Shown: positions 32,526 through 40,207 of the stretch, piece after piece
Layout: every line of letters begins with the position of its first letter
Position numbering within the stretch: the first letter of the stretch is position 1
Source: Oscillospiraceae bacterium
Lineage (GTDB): Bacteria > Bacillota > Clostridia > Oscillospirales > Oscillospiraceae
DNA length: 40,207 bases
NCBI GenBank assembly: GCA_020025295.1
Contig: JAHHSJ010000012.1
Location: forward strand, 1 to 40,207
Reading direction: 5' to 3'
Notes under the pieces: model-generated
What the model saw: the letters and a program-made list of their open reading frames with translations, nothing else
Databases searched by the model: none
Told to the model about the DNA's origin: nothing
Made by a program: the position numbers and the translations under genes

Positions 32526-33407
32526 TTACTTTTCTTCCAGCCACTCCGCACTGACCTGACCGGGGCCGGGCAGATTCATCCGACGCTTGCGGTTGGAGGA
32601 ATACTCCAGCTTTGCGGTAATGCGCTCCAAGTCCCGATGCTCCAGAGCCACCCGGTAGGAGTGAATGTTCTCCTCCAGCCGACCGATGACCTTGGTGAGG
32701 GAAGCACTGTTCAGCGTAAGCAGTTCTCTCCACAGCGGCACATCCAGCGCCGCCACCCGGGTACAGTCACGGAAGGAGCCGCCCTCAAAGCCCTTGCAGC
32801 GAAACAGCTCCGCATCGTCACACACCGACAGCGCCACAATGTGCATCAGCTGGCTGGTGTAGGCAATAATATCATCGTGCCGCTCCGGGGTGGTGGTCAC
32901 CACATCGGCAGCGCCGATATAATCAGCCATTCGGTGCATCAAATCCACATGGGCTTCGGTGCTGGTCTCTCTGGGGGTGAGGATAAAATGGCAGCGCTGG
33001 AACAGCTCCGGGAAGGAGTGCTCAATGCCGGAAAACTCCGTGCCTGCCATGGGGTGGCAGCCGATGAAGTCCACCGTGTCCGGCAGCACCTTCGACGCCT
33101 CCATGATAGCGGTCTTGATGCCGCACACATCGGTGACCAGACTTCCGGGCTTGAACACCTCCCGGTAGTCCTTCATGTAACGGATGACAATGCTGGGGTC
33201 GGTGCAGAGGAAGGTCACATCCGCCTCCGCCAGAGCGGTCGAGGCATCCGTGGTAGCCCGGTCACAAATGCTGTGGGACAGGGCATAGTCCACCGTTTCC
33301 TGACGCCGGGCAACGCCCAGCACCTCATAATCTTCAAAGCCGCGCAGGGCAGCCGCCAGCGAACCGCCGATGAGTCCCAGCCCCACCACAGCCACTACTT
33401 TTTTCAT
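32526..33407 (-). CDS. tyrA: Prephenate dehydrogenase
   Basis: A 293-residue NAD-dependent enzyme of tyrosine synthesis, oxidatively decarboxylating prephenate to 4-hydroxyphenylpyruvate. The Rossmann motif VGLGLIGGSLAAAL is at about 8-21, DVCGIKTAIME lies near 93-103, GCHPMAGTEFSGIEHS near 118-133, and CDDAELFRCKGFEGGSFRDCTRVA holds the helical dimerisation domain start. No ACT domain follows, so feedback by tyrosine through that domain is not expected. ATG 33407 has GGAAGGAA upstream. It stands alone, away from other aromatic amino-acid genes. Confidence 0.95.
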   Translation of the reverse strand: MKKVVAVVGLGLIGGSLAAALRGFEDYEVLGVARRQETVDYALSHSICDRATTDASTALAEADVTFLCTDPSIVIRYMKDYREVFKPGSLVTDVCGIKTAIMEASKVLPDTVDFIGCHPMAGTEFSGIEHSFPELFQRCHFILTPRETSTEAHVDLMHRMADYIGAADVVTTTPERHDDIIAYTSQLMHIVALSVCDDAELFRCKGFEGGSFRDCTRVAALDVPLWRELLTLNSASLTKVIGRLEENIHSYRVALEHRDLERITAKLEYSSNRKRRMNLPGPGQVSAEWLEEK

Positions 33408-33426
33408 TCCGATTCCTTCCTTCAAT

Positions 33427-33463
33427 CAAACAGGGAGCGATGCCGTTTGGCATCGCTCCCCTG
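33427..33463 (-). terminator. Terminator of the DUF975 gene
   Basis: The perfect 12-bp stem GGGAGCGATGCC / GGCATCGCTCCC is followed on the minus strand by CTGTTTGATTG, a weak T tract. Confidence 0.78.
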
Positions 33464-33478
33464 CAAAAAATGCTTGAA

Positions 33479-34453
33479 TTACTGATTCCAGCCCTGATTC
33501 TGACCGTCCTCGTCCCGGTTCTGGGGCTCGTTTCTTCCCCACTGGTCCTGATTGGAGGCGTCGGGGGGATTCACGAAGGGCGGCTGAGGTGCGCCGGGGT
33601 AGACAGGGGGTGCCTGAGGCATTTCCTTCAGTGCCACATAGTAGCCGGCATAGGTATACTGCATATAGGGAACCAGATACACCGAGAAGGTGGTGGTCAC
33701 CAGCAGGCTCACAATGGTGGTAATCCACAGCGGAACCGTCAGAGAGCCAATCATGGACGCCACAAAACGGCCCACAAAGATAGATGCCGCCTGAGCGACC
33801 AAACTCTCCAAAAACAGCCAGCCAAAGAAGGAGAGATCAACGGAGAACAGGTCCATCTTGCGACCCTTCATCAGCTTTTTGCTGCGGCGGATGGCCTCCA
33901 GTGCGGAGATGTCCGGATCATCCAGCAGGCAGTAGTCCGCCATACGATAACGATACACGGCAATGACGCCGGGAACCACGAACAGCATACTCCACAGATA
34001 GATAAACAGCATCTTCAAAATCTGCAGCAGGATGATCTTGCCAGCCATGCCGAACCAAGAGAACAGTTCGCCGACACTGGTTTCCTCGCCACGCACCTTC
34101 TGAAGAGTATGGCTGTAATAACCAAGATTCACGACCAGAGAGTACAGCGACAGAAGCACCGCCACCAGCAGACCGATCATGGCCTGAGTACCATGGAAGC
34201 AGCTCATCAGCTCCTGGGTCATGGCATCCATCGTGCTGTCATTCACCACAGTGCCTTCCGTATTCAGAGCCATGGTCCACTCATTGGCTACCTCCACCAA
34301 CTTGTCGAGAGGATTGGGCACCACCAGACCGATCAGCATGGTCAGCCAAGTAGTTGCCAGCAGGAAAACCAAAGCCACCTTCATGGGGTTGGGCGTACCC
34401 GTCCGCAGCAGCTGCTTCGATCTCGCCTTGAGTTCAATTCGGTTAATATACAC
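33479..34453 (-). CDS. DUF975 integral membrane protein
   Basis: A 324-residue protein of the DUF975 family, of unknown role. The N-terminal INRIELKARSKQLLR motif is characteristic, followed by six hydrophobic segments. LFVVPGVIAVYRYRMADYCLLDDPDISALEAIRRSKKLMKG (about 170-210) is the family's core signature. The C-terminus (about 283-324) is a Pro/Gln/Asn-rich tail. Start: the codon is GTG at 34453 with AAGGAGG 8 bases upstream; ATG 34495 lies before that site and overlaps the -10 box of the promoter. Confidence 0.9.
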   Translation of the reverse strand: MYINRIELKARSKQLLRTGTPNPMKVALVFLLATTWLTMLIGLVVPNPLDKLVEVANEWTMALNTEGTVVNDSTMDAMTQELMSCFHGTQAMIGLLVAVLLSLYSLVVNLGYYSHTLQKVRGEETSVGELFSWFGMAGKIILLQILKMLFIYLWSMLFVVPGVIAVYRYRMADYCLLDDPDISALEAIRRSKKLMKGRKMDLFSVDLSFFGWLFLESLVAQAASIFVGRFVASMIGSLTVPLWITTIVSLLVTTTFSVYLVPYMQYTYAGYYVALKEMPQAPPVYPGAPQPPFVNPPDASNQDQWGRNEPQNRDEDGQNQGWNQ

Positions 34454-34483
34454 GATTTGCACCTCCTTTTTGGATTGTAGTGT

Positions 34484-34512
34484 AGTATAGCACAACTATT
34501 TTTCCTTTGCAA
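34484..34512 (-). promoter_or_regulatory. Promoter of the DUF975 gene
   Basis: Minus strand TTGCAA (34507-34512), a 17-base spacer and extended -10 TGC-TATACT (34484-34489). Confidence 0.82.
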
Positions 34513-34583
34513 TGTAATTCCCCTCCGTTCCCCACCGTTTCGTTCCCGTTTCGTCCCGCTCCGGAAAGAAAACCGGCGTTTTC

Positions 34584-34613
34584 TTGACAGTTTGCATACA
34601 AAACAGATATAAT
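34584..34613 (+). promoter_or_regulatory. Promoter of the topoisomerase operon
   Basis: A perfect TTGACA (34584-34589), an 18-base spacer and a perfect TATAAT (34608-34613): a strong vegetative promoter. Confidence 0.9.
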
Positions 34614-34653
34614 GGAAGCTGTATTATTATGATGTAGATCGAGGTTGACTTTT

Positions 34654-36648
34654 ATGGCCAAAAAAACGGCAAAAAAACAATACGATAACGAAGCGATCTC
34701 CTCCCTGAAGGGTGCGGACCGTGTGCGAAAGCGCCCCGGCGTCATCTTTGGCTCTGACGGTCTGGACGGCTGTCAGCACGCCGTGTTTGAAATTCTGTCC
34801 AACGCCATCGACGAGGCCCGCAGCGGTCACGGCAACAAGATCATTGTCACCCGCTACGCCGACCGCTCCATCGAGGTGGAGGACTTCGGCCGCGGCTGCC
34901 CGGTGGACTGGAACAACGCCGAACAGCGCTACAACTGGGAGCTGGTTTTCTGCGAACTGTATGCCGGCGGCAAGTACGGCACCGGCGAAGGCGACACCTA
35001 CGAGTTCGCTCTGGGTCTGAACGGCCTTGGCTCCTGCGCCACCCAGTACTCCTCCGAGTACTTTGACGCCACCATTTATCGTGACGATAAGAAATACACC
35101 CTCCACTTTGAAAAGGGCGAGAATGTGGGCGGACTCCACACGCAGGACGCTCCCCGGCACAAAACCGGCTCCAAGTTCCGCTGGAAGCCCGACTTGGAGG
35201 TCTTTACCGACATCGCTATTCCCGTGGAGTTCTACACCGATGTGCTCAAGCGGCAGGCGGTAGTAAACCCCGGCATCACCTTCCTGTTCCGCAACCAGAC
35301 CGGCTCCTCCTTTGAAATTACGGAGTTCCGCTATGAAAACGGCATTCAGGACTATGTGGCGGAGATTGCCGGGGACAAGAGCCTCACCACCCCGGTGTTT
35401 TTCCAGACCGAGCGCACCGGCCGTGACCGTGCCGACAAGCCGGACTACCGGGTGCGGCTGAGCATGAGCCTGTGCTTCTCCAACACCGTCAATTTGATTG
35501 AGCACTACCACAACTCCTCTTGGCTGGAGCACGGCGGCTCTCCGGAGAAGGCTATGCGCAATGCCCTGCTCTCCGCCATCGACTCCTATCTGCGCCAGCA
35601 GAACAAGTACAACAAGAACGAGTCCAAAATCACTTGGGCGGACATTCAGGACTGCCTTATTTTCGTGTCCAGCAACTTCTCCACCCAGACCAGCTACGAG
35701 AACCAGACCAAGAAGTCCATCACCAACAAATTTGTGCAGGAGGCCATGACCGACTTCCTCAAGGAACAGCTGATGGTCTACTTCATTGAAACCCCCACCG
35801 ATGCGGTGAAAATCGCCGAGCAGGTGCTGATCAACAAGCGTTCCCGTGAGCACGCCGAGTCCCAGCGTGTCACCATCAAGAAGAAGCTGTCCGGCTCGCT
35901 GGACCTCTCCAACCGGGTGGCAAAGTTTGTGGACTGCCGCACCAAGGACACCAGCCGCCGGGAGCTCTACATCGTGGAGGGCGACTCGGCTATGGGCGCT
36001 TGTAAGCAGAGCCGTGACGCCGACTTCCAAGGCATCATGCCGGTGCGAGGCAAAATTCTGAACTGCCTGAAGGCAGATTACAACAAAATCTTCAAAAGTG
36101 AGATCATCACCGACCTCATTAAGGTCATGGGCTGCGGCGTGGAGCTGAAGGGAGTCAAAAAGGCCAAGGATATGGCTGCTTTTGATCTGGACAACCTGCG
36201 CTGGAACAAAATCATCATCTGTACCGACGCCGATGTGGACGGTTATCAGATCCGCACCCTGATTCTCACCATGCTCTACCGTCTGACTCCCACCCTCATC
36301 AACGAGGGCTATGTCTATATCGCTGAGTCGCCCCTCTATGAGATCACTTACAAGGACGACACTTGGTACGCCTACTCCAACAAGGAGAAGGACGACATTG
36401 TAAACGGTGTTCTTGCCGGCAAAAAGTGCTCCATCCAGCGCTCCAAAGGTCTGGGCGAGAACGAGCCGGACATGATGTGGCTCACCACCATGAACCCGGA
36501 GACCCGCCGTCTGGTCAAGGTCATGCCTACCGACGCCGAGCGCACCGCACAGACCTTTGATCTGCTGCTGGGTGACAATCTTCAGGGCAGAAAAGACCAC
36601 ATCGCCGAGGACGGCCACCTCTTCCTTGAGCTGGCTGACATCTCCTGA
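34654..36648 (+). CDS. Type IIA DNA topoisomerase subunit B (ParE/GyrB-like)
   Basis: A 664-residue ATPase subunit that forms a DNA gyrase- or topoisomerase IV-type enzyme with the next gene product. GHKL ATPase motifs: EILSNAIDEA with Glu46 and Asn50, EDFGRG with Asp77, and LNGLGS (122-127). The transducer and Toprim domain follow, with EGDSAMG near residue 442 (usual EGDSAGG), DADVDGYQIRTL and KGLGENEPDMMWLTTMNPETR. Many normally invariant side positions are changed, so it belongs to a divergent branch. I start at ATG 34654, with GAGG upstream; the nearby TTG 34645 is less likely. Confidence 0.93.
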   Translation: MAKKTAKKQYDNEAISSLKGADRVRKRPGVIFGSDGLDGCQHAVFEILSNAIDEARSGHGNKIIVTRYADRSIEVEDFGRGCPVDWNNAEQRYNWELVFCELYAGGKYGTGEGDTYEFALGLNGLGSCATQYSSEYFDATIYRDDKKYTLHFEKGENVGGLHTQDAPRHKTGSKFRWKPDLEVFTDIAIPVEFYTDVLKRQAVVNPGITFLFRNQTGSSFEITEFRYENGIQDYVAEIAGDKSLTTPVFFQTERTGRDRADKPDYRVRLSMSLCFSNTVNLIEHYHNSSWLEHGGSPEKAMRNALLSAIDSYLRQQNKYNKNESKITWADIQDCLIFVSSNFSTQTSYENQTKKSITNKFVQEAMTDFLKEQLMVYFIETPTDAVKIAEQVLINKRSREHAESQRVTIKKKLSGSLDLSNRVAKFVDCRTKDTSRRELYIVEGDSAMGACKQSRDADFQGIMPVRGKILNCLKADYNKIFKSEIITDLIKVMGCGVELKGVKKAKDMAAFDLDNLRWNKIIICTDADVDGYQIRTLILTMLYRLTPTLINEGYVYIAESPLYEITYKDDTWYAYSNKEKDDIVNGVLAGKKCSIQRSKGLGENEPDMMWLTTMNPETRRLVKVMPTDAERTAQTFDLLLGDNLQGRKDHIAEDGHLFLELADIS

Positions 36649-36680
36649 TAATTCACTGAAAAGCTGAGGAATCGACATCA

Positions 36681-38921
36681 ATGGCTAAGAAAAAGAAAAC
36701 TGACGGCGCTGCCCGTCATGTGGACAGCACCCATGTAAAGGGTCTGCGGGCGGAGGTGCTGGAGCAGCCCATCGTGGACACACTGGAATGGAACTATATG
36801 CCTTACGCCATGAGCGTGATCATTTCCCGTGCCATCCCCGAAATTGACGGCTTCAAGCCCAGCCACCGCAAGCTGCTTTACACCATGTATCAGATGCACC
36901 TGCTCACCGGCAACCGCACCAAGAGCGCCAACATCGTGGGTCAGACCATGCGTCTGAACCCCCACGGCGACGCCGCTATCTACGACACCATGGTGCGTCT
37001 GTCCCGTGGCTACGGCGCACTGTTAAACCCCTATGTGGACAGCAAGGGTAACTTCGGTAAGGTGTTCTCCCGTGATATGGCATGGGCCGCCAGCCGTTAC
37101 ACCGAGGCAAAGCTGGACCCCATCTGCGCCGAGTTCTTCCGGGACATCGACAAGGACACCGTCGACTTTGTGGATAACTACGACGCCACCATGAAGGAGC
37201 CTTCCCTCCTGCCCACCACCTTCCCCAACATTCTGGTGGCTGCCAATCAGGGCATTGCTGTTGGCATGGCCTCCAACATCTGCGGCTTCAATCTGGGCGA
37301 GGTGTGCGACACCGCCATCGCCCGAATCAAAAATCCCAACGCCGACCTGTTCGCCACTTTGAAGGCCCCTGACTTCTCCACCGGCGGTCAGCTGCTGTTC
37401 GATCAGTCGGAAATGGAGAAGATTTACAACACCGGACGCAGCTCCTTCCGGGTGCGCTGCAAGTGGCGCTACGACAAGAAGGACAATGTCATCGAGGTCT
37501 ACGAAATCCCCTACTCCACCTCCATTGAGGTCATCATGGACAAGGTGGTGGAGCTGAATAAGTCCGGAAAAATCCGCGAAATCGCCGATATGCGTGATGA
37601 AACCGATCTGAACGGTCTGAAACTGGCCATCGACCTGAAGCGTGGCGTGGACCCGGAGAAGCTGATGCAGAAGCTGTACAAGCTGACCCCCTTGCAGGAC
37701 AGCTTTGCCTGCAACTTCAACATTCTGATCGCCGGTATGCCCCGTGTCATGGGCGTGGGCGAGATTTTGGACGAGTGGACCGCATGGCGCACCGACTCCG
37801 TCCGCCGCCGTGCCTACTACGATATGCAGAAGAAGTCGGAAAAGCTCCATCTGCTCAAGGGCCTCAAGCGCATCCTGCTGGACATTGACAAGGCCATCCA
37901 CATCATTCGGGAAACCGAGTCTGACGCAGAAGTGGTCCCCAACCTGATGATCGGCTTCGGCATCGACCAGATTCAGGCCGACTTCGTGGCGGAAATCAAG
38001 CTGCGCAACATCAATAAAGAGTATATCCTCCGCCGCACCGCCGAGGTGGACGCCCTGCAAGCGGAAATCGACGACCTGAACGACCTGATTGCCTCCCCCA
38101 AGCGTCTGAAAAAGGTGATCGTGGACGAACTGACTGAGGTCAAGAAAAAGCACGCCGTGCCCCGCCGCACCGACATTCTCTACGATGTGGAGGAAGAAGC
38201 TGTGGATCTGGAGCCGGAGATTCCCGATGTTCCGGTCCATGTGTTCCTCTCCCGGGAGGGCTACTTCAAGAAAATCACCCAGCAGTCCCTGCGTATGGCC
38301 TCCGAGCAGAAGTACAAGGAGGGCGACGGTCCCTTCCTGTCCGCAGAGGTGTCCAACCGAGAGGAATTGCTGGTGTTTACCAACAAGCAGATGTGCTACA
38401 AGTGCAAACTCAACGACTTCGAGCCCTCCAAGGCCAGCGTGCTGGGTGACTATCTGCCCACCAAACTGGGCATGGACGAGGGAGAGACCGTGTTCTGGAC
38501 CTGCATCCCCGGAGATTACTCCGCTCACCTGCTCTTCTGCTATGAAAACGGCAAGGTGGCCCGGGTTCCCCTGTCTGCCTACCAGACCCAGAGCAACCGC
38601 CGCCGCCTGACCGGCGCTTACTCCGACAAATCTCCGCTGGTGGCCTGCATCCTGCTCACGGAGGAGAAGGAAATCGTCCTCTTCTCCACCGAGGGCCGTG
38701 CAGTCATCTTCAACTCCGCAAGTCTGGCTCCCAAGGTCACCCGCTCCACGCAGGGCGTGGGCATCATGACCCTCAAGCCCAAGTGGCACGTGTCCGGTGC
38801 CAAGCTGCTGGAGGAAACCGGCATTGTCAATCAGTCCCGCTATCGTTCCCGTTCTCTGCCGGTGGCCGGCGCTCTGCTCAAGCCGGAGGACAAGGGCGAG
38901 GAGCAGATGACCCTGCTGTAA
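36681..38921 (+). CDS. Type IIA DNA topoisomerase subunit A (ParC/GyrA-like)
   Basis: A 746-residue DNA-cleaving subunit. The winged helix domain holds the quinolone-region equivalent NPHGDAAIYD (93-102) and the catalytic Tyr140 in AASRYTEAKL. The tower and coiled-coil follow (about 370-500), and the C-terminal DNA-wrapping part (about 520-740) has a repeat-like beta structure, with no GyrA box (QRRGGKG). That favours a topoisomerase IV-like rather than gyrase role. Compared with standard subunits the first His of HPHGD is Asn93, and the position equal to E. coli GyrA Ser83 is Ala98. GAGGA stands before ATG. It is co-transcribed with the B subunit, 32 bases apart. Confidence 0.93.
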   Translation: MAKKKKTDGAARHVDSTHVKGLRAEVLEQPIVDTLEWNYMPYAMSVIISRAIPEIDGFKPSHRKLLYTMYQMHLLTGNRTKSANIVGQTMRLNPHGDAAIYDTMVRLSRGYGALLNPYVDSKGNFGKVFSRDMAWAASRYTEAKLDPICAEFFRDIDKDTVDFVDNYDATMKEPSLLPTTFPNILVAANQGIAVGMASNICGFNLGEVCDTAIARIKNPNADLFATLKAPDFSTGGQLLFDQSEMEKIYNTGRSSFRVRCKWRYDKKDNVIEVYEIPYSTSIEVIMDKVVELNKSGKIREIADMRDETDLNGLKLAIDLKRGVDPEKLMQKLYKLTPLQDSFACNFNILIAGMPRVMGVGEILDEWTAWRTDSVRRRAYYDMQKKSEKLHLLKGLKRILLDIDKAIHIIRETESDAEVVPNLMIGFGIDQIQADFVAEIKLRNINKEYILRRTAEVDALQAEIDDLNDLIASPKRLKKVIVDELTEVKKKHAVPRRTDILYDVEEEAVDLEPEIPDVPVHVFLSREGYFKKITQQSLRMASEQKYKEGDGPFLSAEVSNREELLVFTNKQMCYKCKLNDFEPSKASVLGDYLPTKLGMDEGETVFWTCIPGDYSAHLLFCYENGKVARVPLSAYQTQSNRRRLTGAYSDKSPLVACILLTEEKEIVLFSTEGRAVIFNSASLAPKVTRSTQGVGIMTLKPKWHVSGAKLLEETGIVNQSRYRSRSLPVAGALLKPEDKGEEQMTLL

Positions 38922-38944
38922 CACCTCAAAAAGGAGGAATTCCC

Positions 38945-40051
38945 ATGAAGCGAAGAGGAATTGCGCTGCTTCTGATCCTTTGCACGCTGTTTTCCCTGAC
39001 GGGCTGCGGCTCTCTCTTTGACCGCACCGACTATTCCGTTACCCCGCATCAGGAGCAGTCTGCCTCTCAGGATGACAGCTCCATCCTGCACGCGGAAAAC
39101 TACGCCAATCTGGTCAGCTGCGTACAGCACTTCGTCTTCATGGGGCAGTACGAGGGCAAGGTCCGGGTCTACAAGTACTCCGGCGACATTGAGGCGGACC
39201 TCCGTTCTGCCTGTCGGGAGGTGCTGACCGAGGATCCGCTGGGCGCCTATGCCCTCAGCGACATCTCCTTCACCTATGACCGCATCGTCTCCTACTATGA
39301 GTGCACCTTCCACTTCGTGTTCCGCCGCTCCAAGCAGGAAATCGCCTCCATCGTCAGCGCCTACGGCGATGCGTCCATCCGAAAGGAAATCACCAAAACC
39401 ATGGCCAACTTTGACAATAAGCTGACCTTCCGCACCGCCAACTACTACGCCGACCGCACCAACCTTTATAAGCTGGCGCAGGAGGCCTACTACGCCTCTC
39501 CGGCCACTGCCATGGGCTATCCCTCCATTTCCATCTCCATCTACCCGGATTCCGGCGATGTGCGGATTGTGGATATGCAGCTGACCTATACCCACAGCCC
39601 CGAAGAAATGCGGCTTCAGGCAGATGCGGTGGCTTCTGCCGCTGCCCAGCTGATGGGGCACGAAACCGCTGCCGACGGCAGTGTGGCGGAACTGCTCTGT
39701 TCCCGGCTGGTCCAAGCGGTCACCTATGACCCCAACGGCGGCTCCAGCGTATACGACGCCCTCTGCGTTGGCTCCGCTAACAGCGAGGCCATTGCGCTGT
39801 CCTATCAGCTGCTCTGCAAGCAGGCGGACATCCCCTGTCAGGTGGTGCAGGGCACCCTCAGCGGCATCCCCCACTGCTGGAATATTGTGGAAGTGGACGG
39901 CTTGAACTGGCACGTCGACCTGACCCGTGGGGCGGTTCATCAGGAGCGACTCCGCACGGATTACAATATGCTGTCCAACGGCTACTACTGGTCCAGAGAC
40001 GATTATCCCGCCTGCGTCGGCAACCCGGAGTCGAGTTCTGAGGCAGCTTGA
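38945..40051 (+). CDS. Transglutaminase-fold lipoprotein, catalytic Cys replaced
   Basis: A 368-residue exported lipoprotein. The signal peptide ends in LTGC with acylated Cys21. A long N-terminal domain of unknown type follows (about 45-230). The C-terminal part (about 260-340) has the transglutaminase-like core: GSANSEAIALSYQLLCKQADIP, then IPHCWNIVEVDGLNWHVDLT. The His (His310) and Asp (Asp325) of the triad are kept, while the Cys position of G-x-C-E-G-Y-A reads Ser280 (SEAIA). It may therefore be inactive and act by binding peptides or cell-wall material. AAGGAGG precedes ATG 38945, 23 bases after the topoisomerase gene. Confidence 0.8.
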   Translation: MKRRGIALLLILCTLFSLTGCGSLFDRTDYSVTPHQEQSASQDDSSILHAENYANLVSCVQHFVFMGQYEGKVRVYKYSGDIEADLRSACREVLTEDPLGAYALSDISFTYDRIVSYYECTFHFVFRRSKQEIASIVSAYGDASIRKEITKTMANFDNKLTFRTANYYADRTNLYKLAQEAYYASPATAMGYPSISISIYPDSGDVRIVDMQLTYTHSPEEMRLQADAVASAAAQLMGHETAADGSVAELLCSRLVQAVTYDPNGGSSVYDALCVGSANSEAIALSYQLLCKQADIPCQVVQGTLSGIPHCWNIVEVDGLNWHVDLTRGAVHQERLRTDYNMLSNGYYWSRDDYPACVGNPESSSEAA

Positions 40052-40090
40052 ATTTTTTCCAAAAAACAACAAACTTTTTCGAAAACAGTA

Positions 40091-40118
40091 TTGACATTTC
40101 TGTTTTTCGTGCTATAAT
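40091..40118 (+). promoter_or_regulatory. tRNA promoter
   Basis: A perfect TTGACA (40091-40096), a 16-base spacer and a perfect TATAAT (40113-40118), 14 bases before the tRNA gene. Confidence 0.9.
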
Positions 40119-40131
40119 TAGTTTTGTTGTT

Positions 40132-40207
40132 GCGGGAGTAGCTCATCTGGTAGAGCGCCACCTTGCCAAGGTGGAGGTAGCGAGTTCGAGCCTCGTCTTC
40201 CGCTCCA
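40132..40207 (+). tRNA. tRNA-Gly, anticodon GCC
   Basis: 76 bases with a complete cloverleaf: acceptor GCGGGAG / CTTCCGC (one G-T pair), D arm with AGCTCATCTGGTAGAGC, anticodon stem CCACC / GGTGG with loop TTGCCAA, and T arm with GTTCGAG. The 3' CCA is encoded, and the window ends at its last base. Anticodon GCC reads the glycine codons GGC and GGU. Confidence 0.97.

Noticed and set aside
34627..36681. Minus-strand open frame of 684 codons opposite the topoisomerase B gene
   Set aside because: It is a codon-bias shadow; the plus-strand gene has GHKL and Toprim motifs and a strong promoter.

Overview
The window looks like a chromosomal segment of a GC-rich, low-oxygen Clostridia bacterium, most likely of the Oscillospiraceae/Ruminococcaceae type found in animal guts. 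That placement is an inference. It rests on strong AGGAGG-type ribosome binding sites, sigma-A promoters, a UPF0340 (YwlG) gene, DUF1836, DUF975, a DHHW/MBOAT pair, and many amino-acid and agmatine transporters. I see no insertion sequence, prophage, CRISPR array or rRNA. One tRNA-Gly(GCC) closes the window.

Layout. 1-620: tail of an unknown gene and a small YrvL-like membrane protein. 860-6350: a TetR-controlled redox cassette, with a FAD enzyme of the phytoene desaturase/retinol saturase type and a flavin/2Fe-2S reductase flanked by two paralogous membrane proteins. 6360-8110: a 2[4Fe-4S] ferredoxin, a NapH-like membrane Fe-S protein and an ArsR regulator, then a VOC protein. 8140-12770: YwlG, the BrnQ branched-chain amino-acid carrier, a DUF2383-like helical bundle overlapping a tocopherol-cyclase-like gene, and a FabG-like SDR. 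12810-17150 (minus strand): an ECF sigma / anti-sigma / lipoprotein operon, a terminator, then an AlgI-type MBOAT and its DHHW partner. 17200-20750: an AEC transporter, then a LysR gene divergent from an AGCS amino-acid:sodium symporter with a LysR box between them.

20800-27300 (minus strand): an agmatine deiminase pathway (agmatine/putrescine antiporter, agmatine deiminase, putrescine carbamoyltransferase). It ends in a previously uncalled 49-codon ORF with a perfect ribosome binding site and two hairpins. An NhaC-type antiporter and a cytidylate-kinase-like gene follow. No carbamate kinase is present in the window. A structured region of about 300 bp lies before the antiporter gene, and a further 300 bp looks like decayed sequence.

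27650-34500: AI-2E-family transporter, hemolysin III divergent from DUF1836, RecQ, prephenate dehydrogenase and DUF975. 34580-40207: a divergent type IIA topoisomerase pair, a transglutaminase-fold lipoprotein whose catalytic Cys appears to be Ser, and tRNA-Gly.

The most promising candidates for undescribed biology are the TetR-controlled redox/membrane cassette (984-6269), the 49-aa protein ending the agmatine operon (23012-23161), and the structured region ahead of the agmatine antiporter. Start codons were re-chosen by ribosome binding site wherever the longest ORF was implausible; several genes appear to start with GTG or TTG. All assignments come from reading the sequence and motifs; no database search was run.
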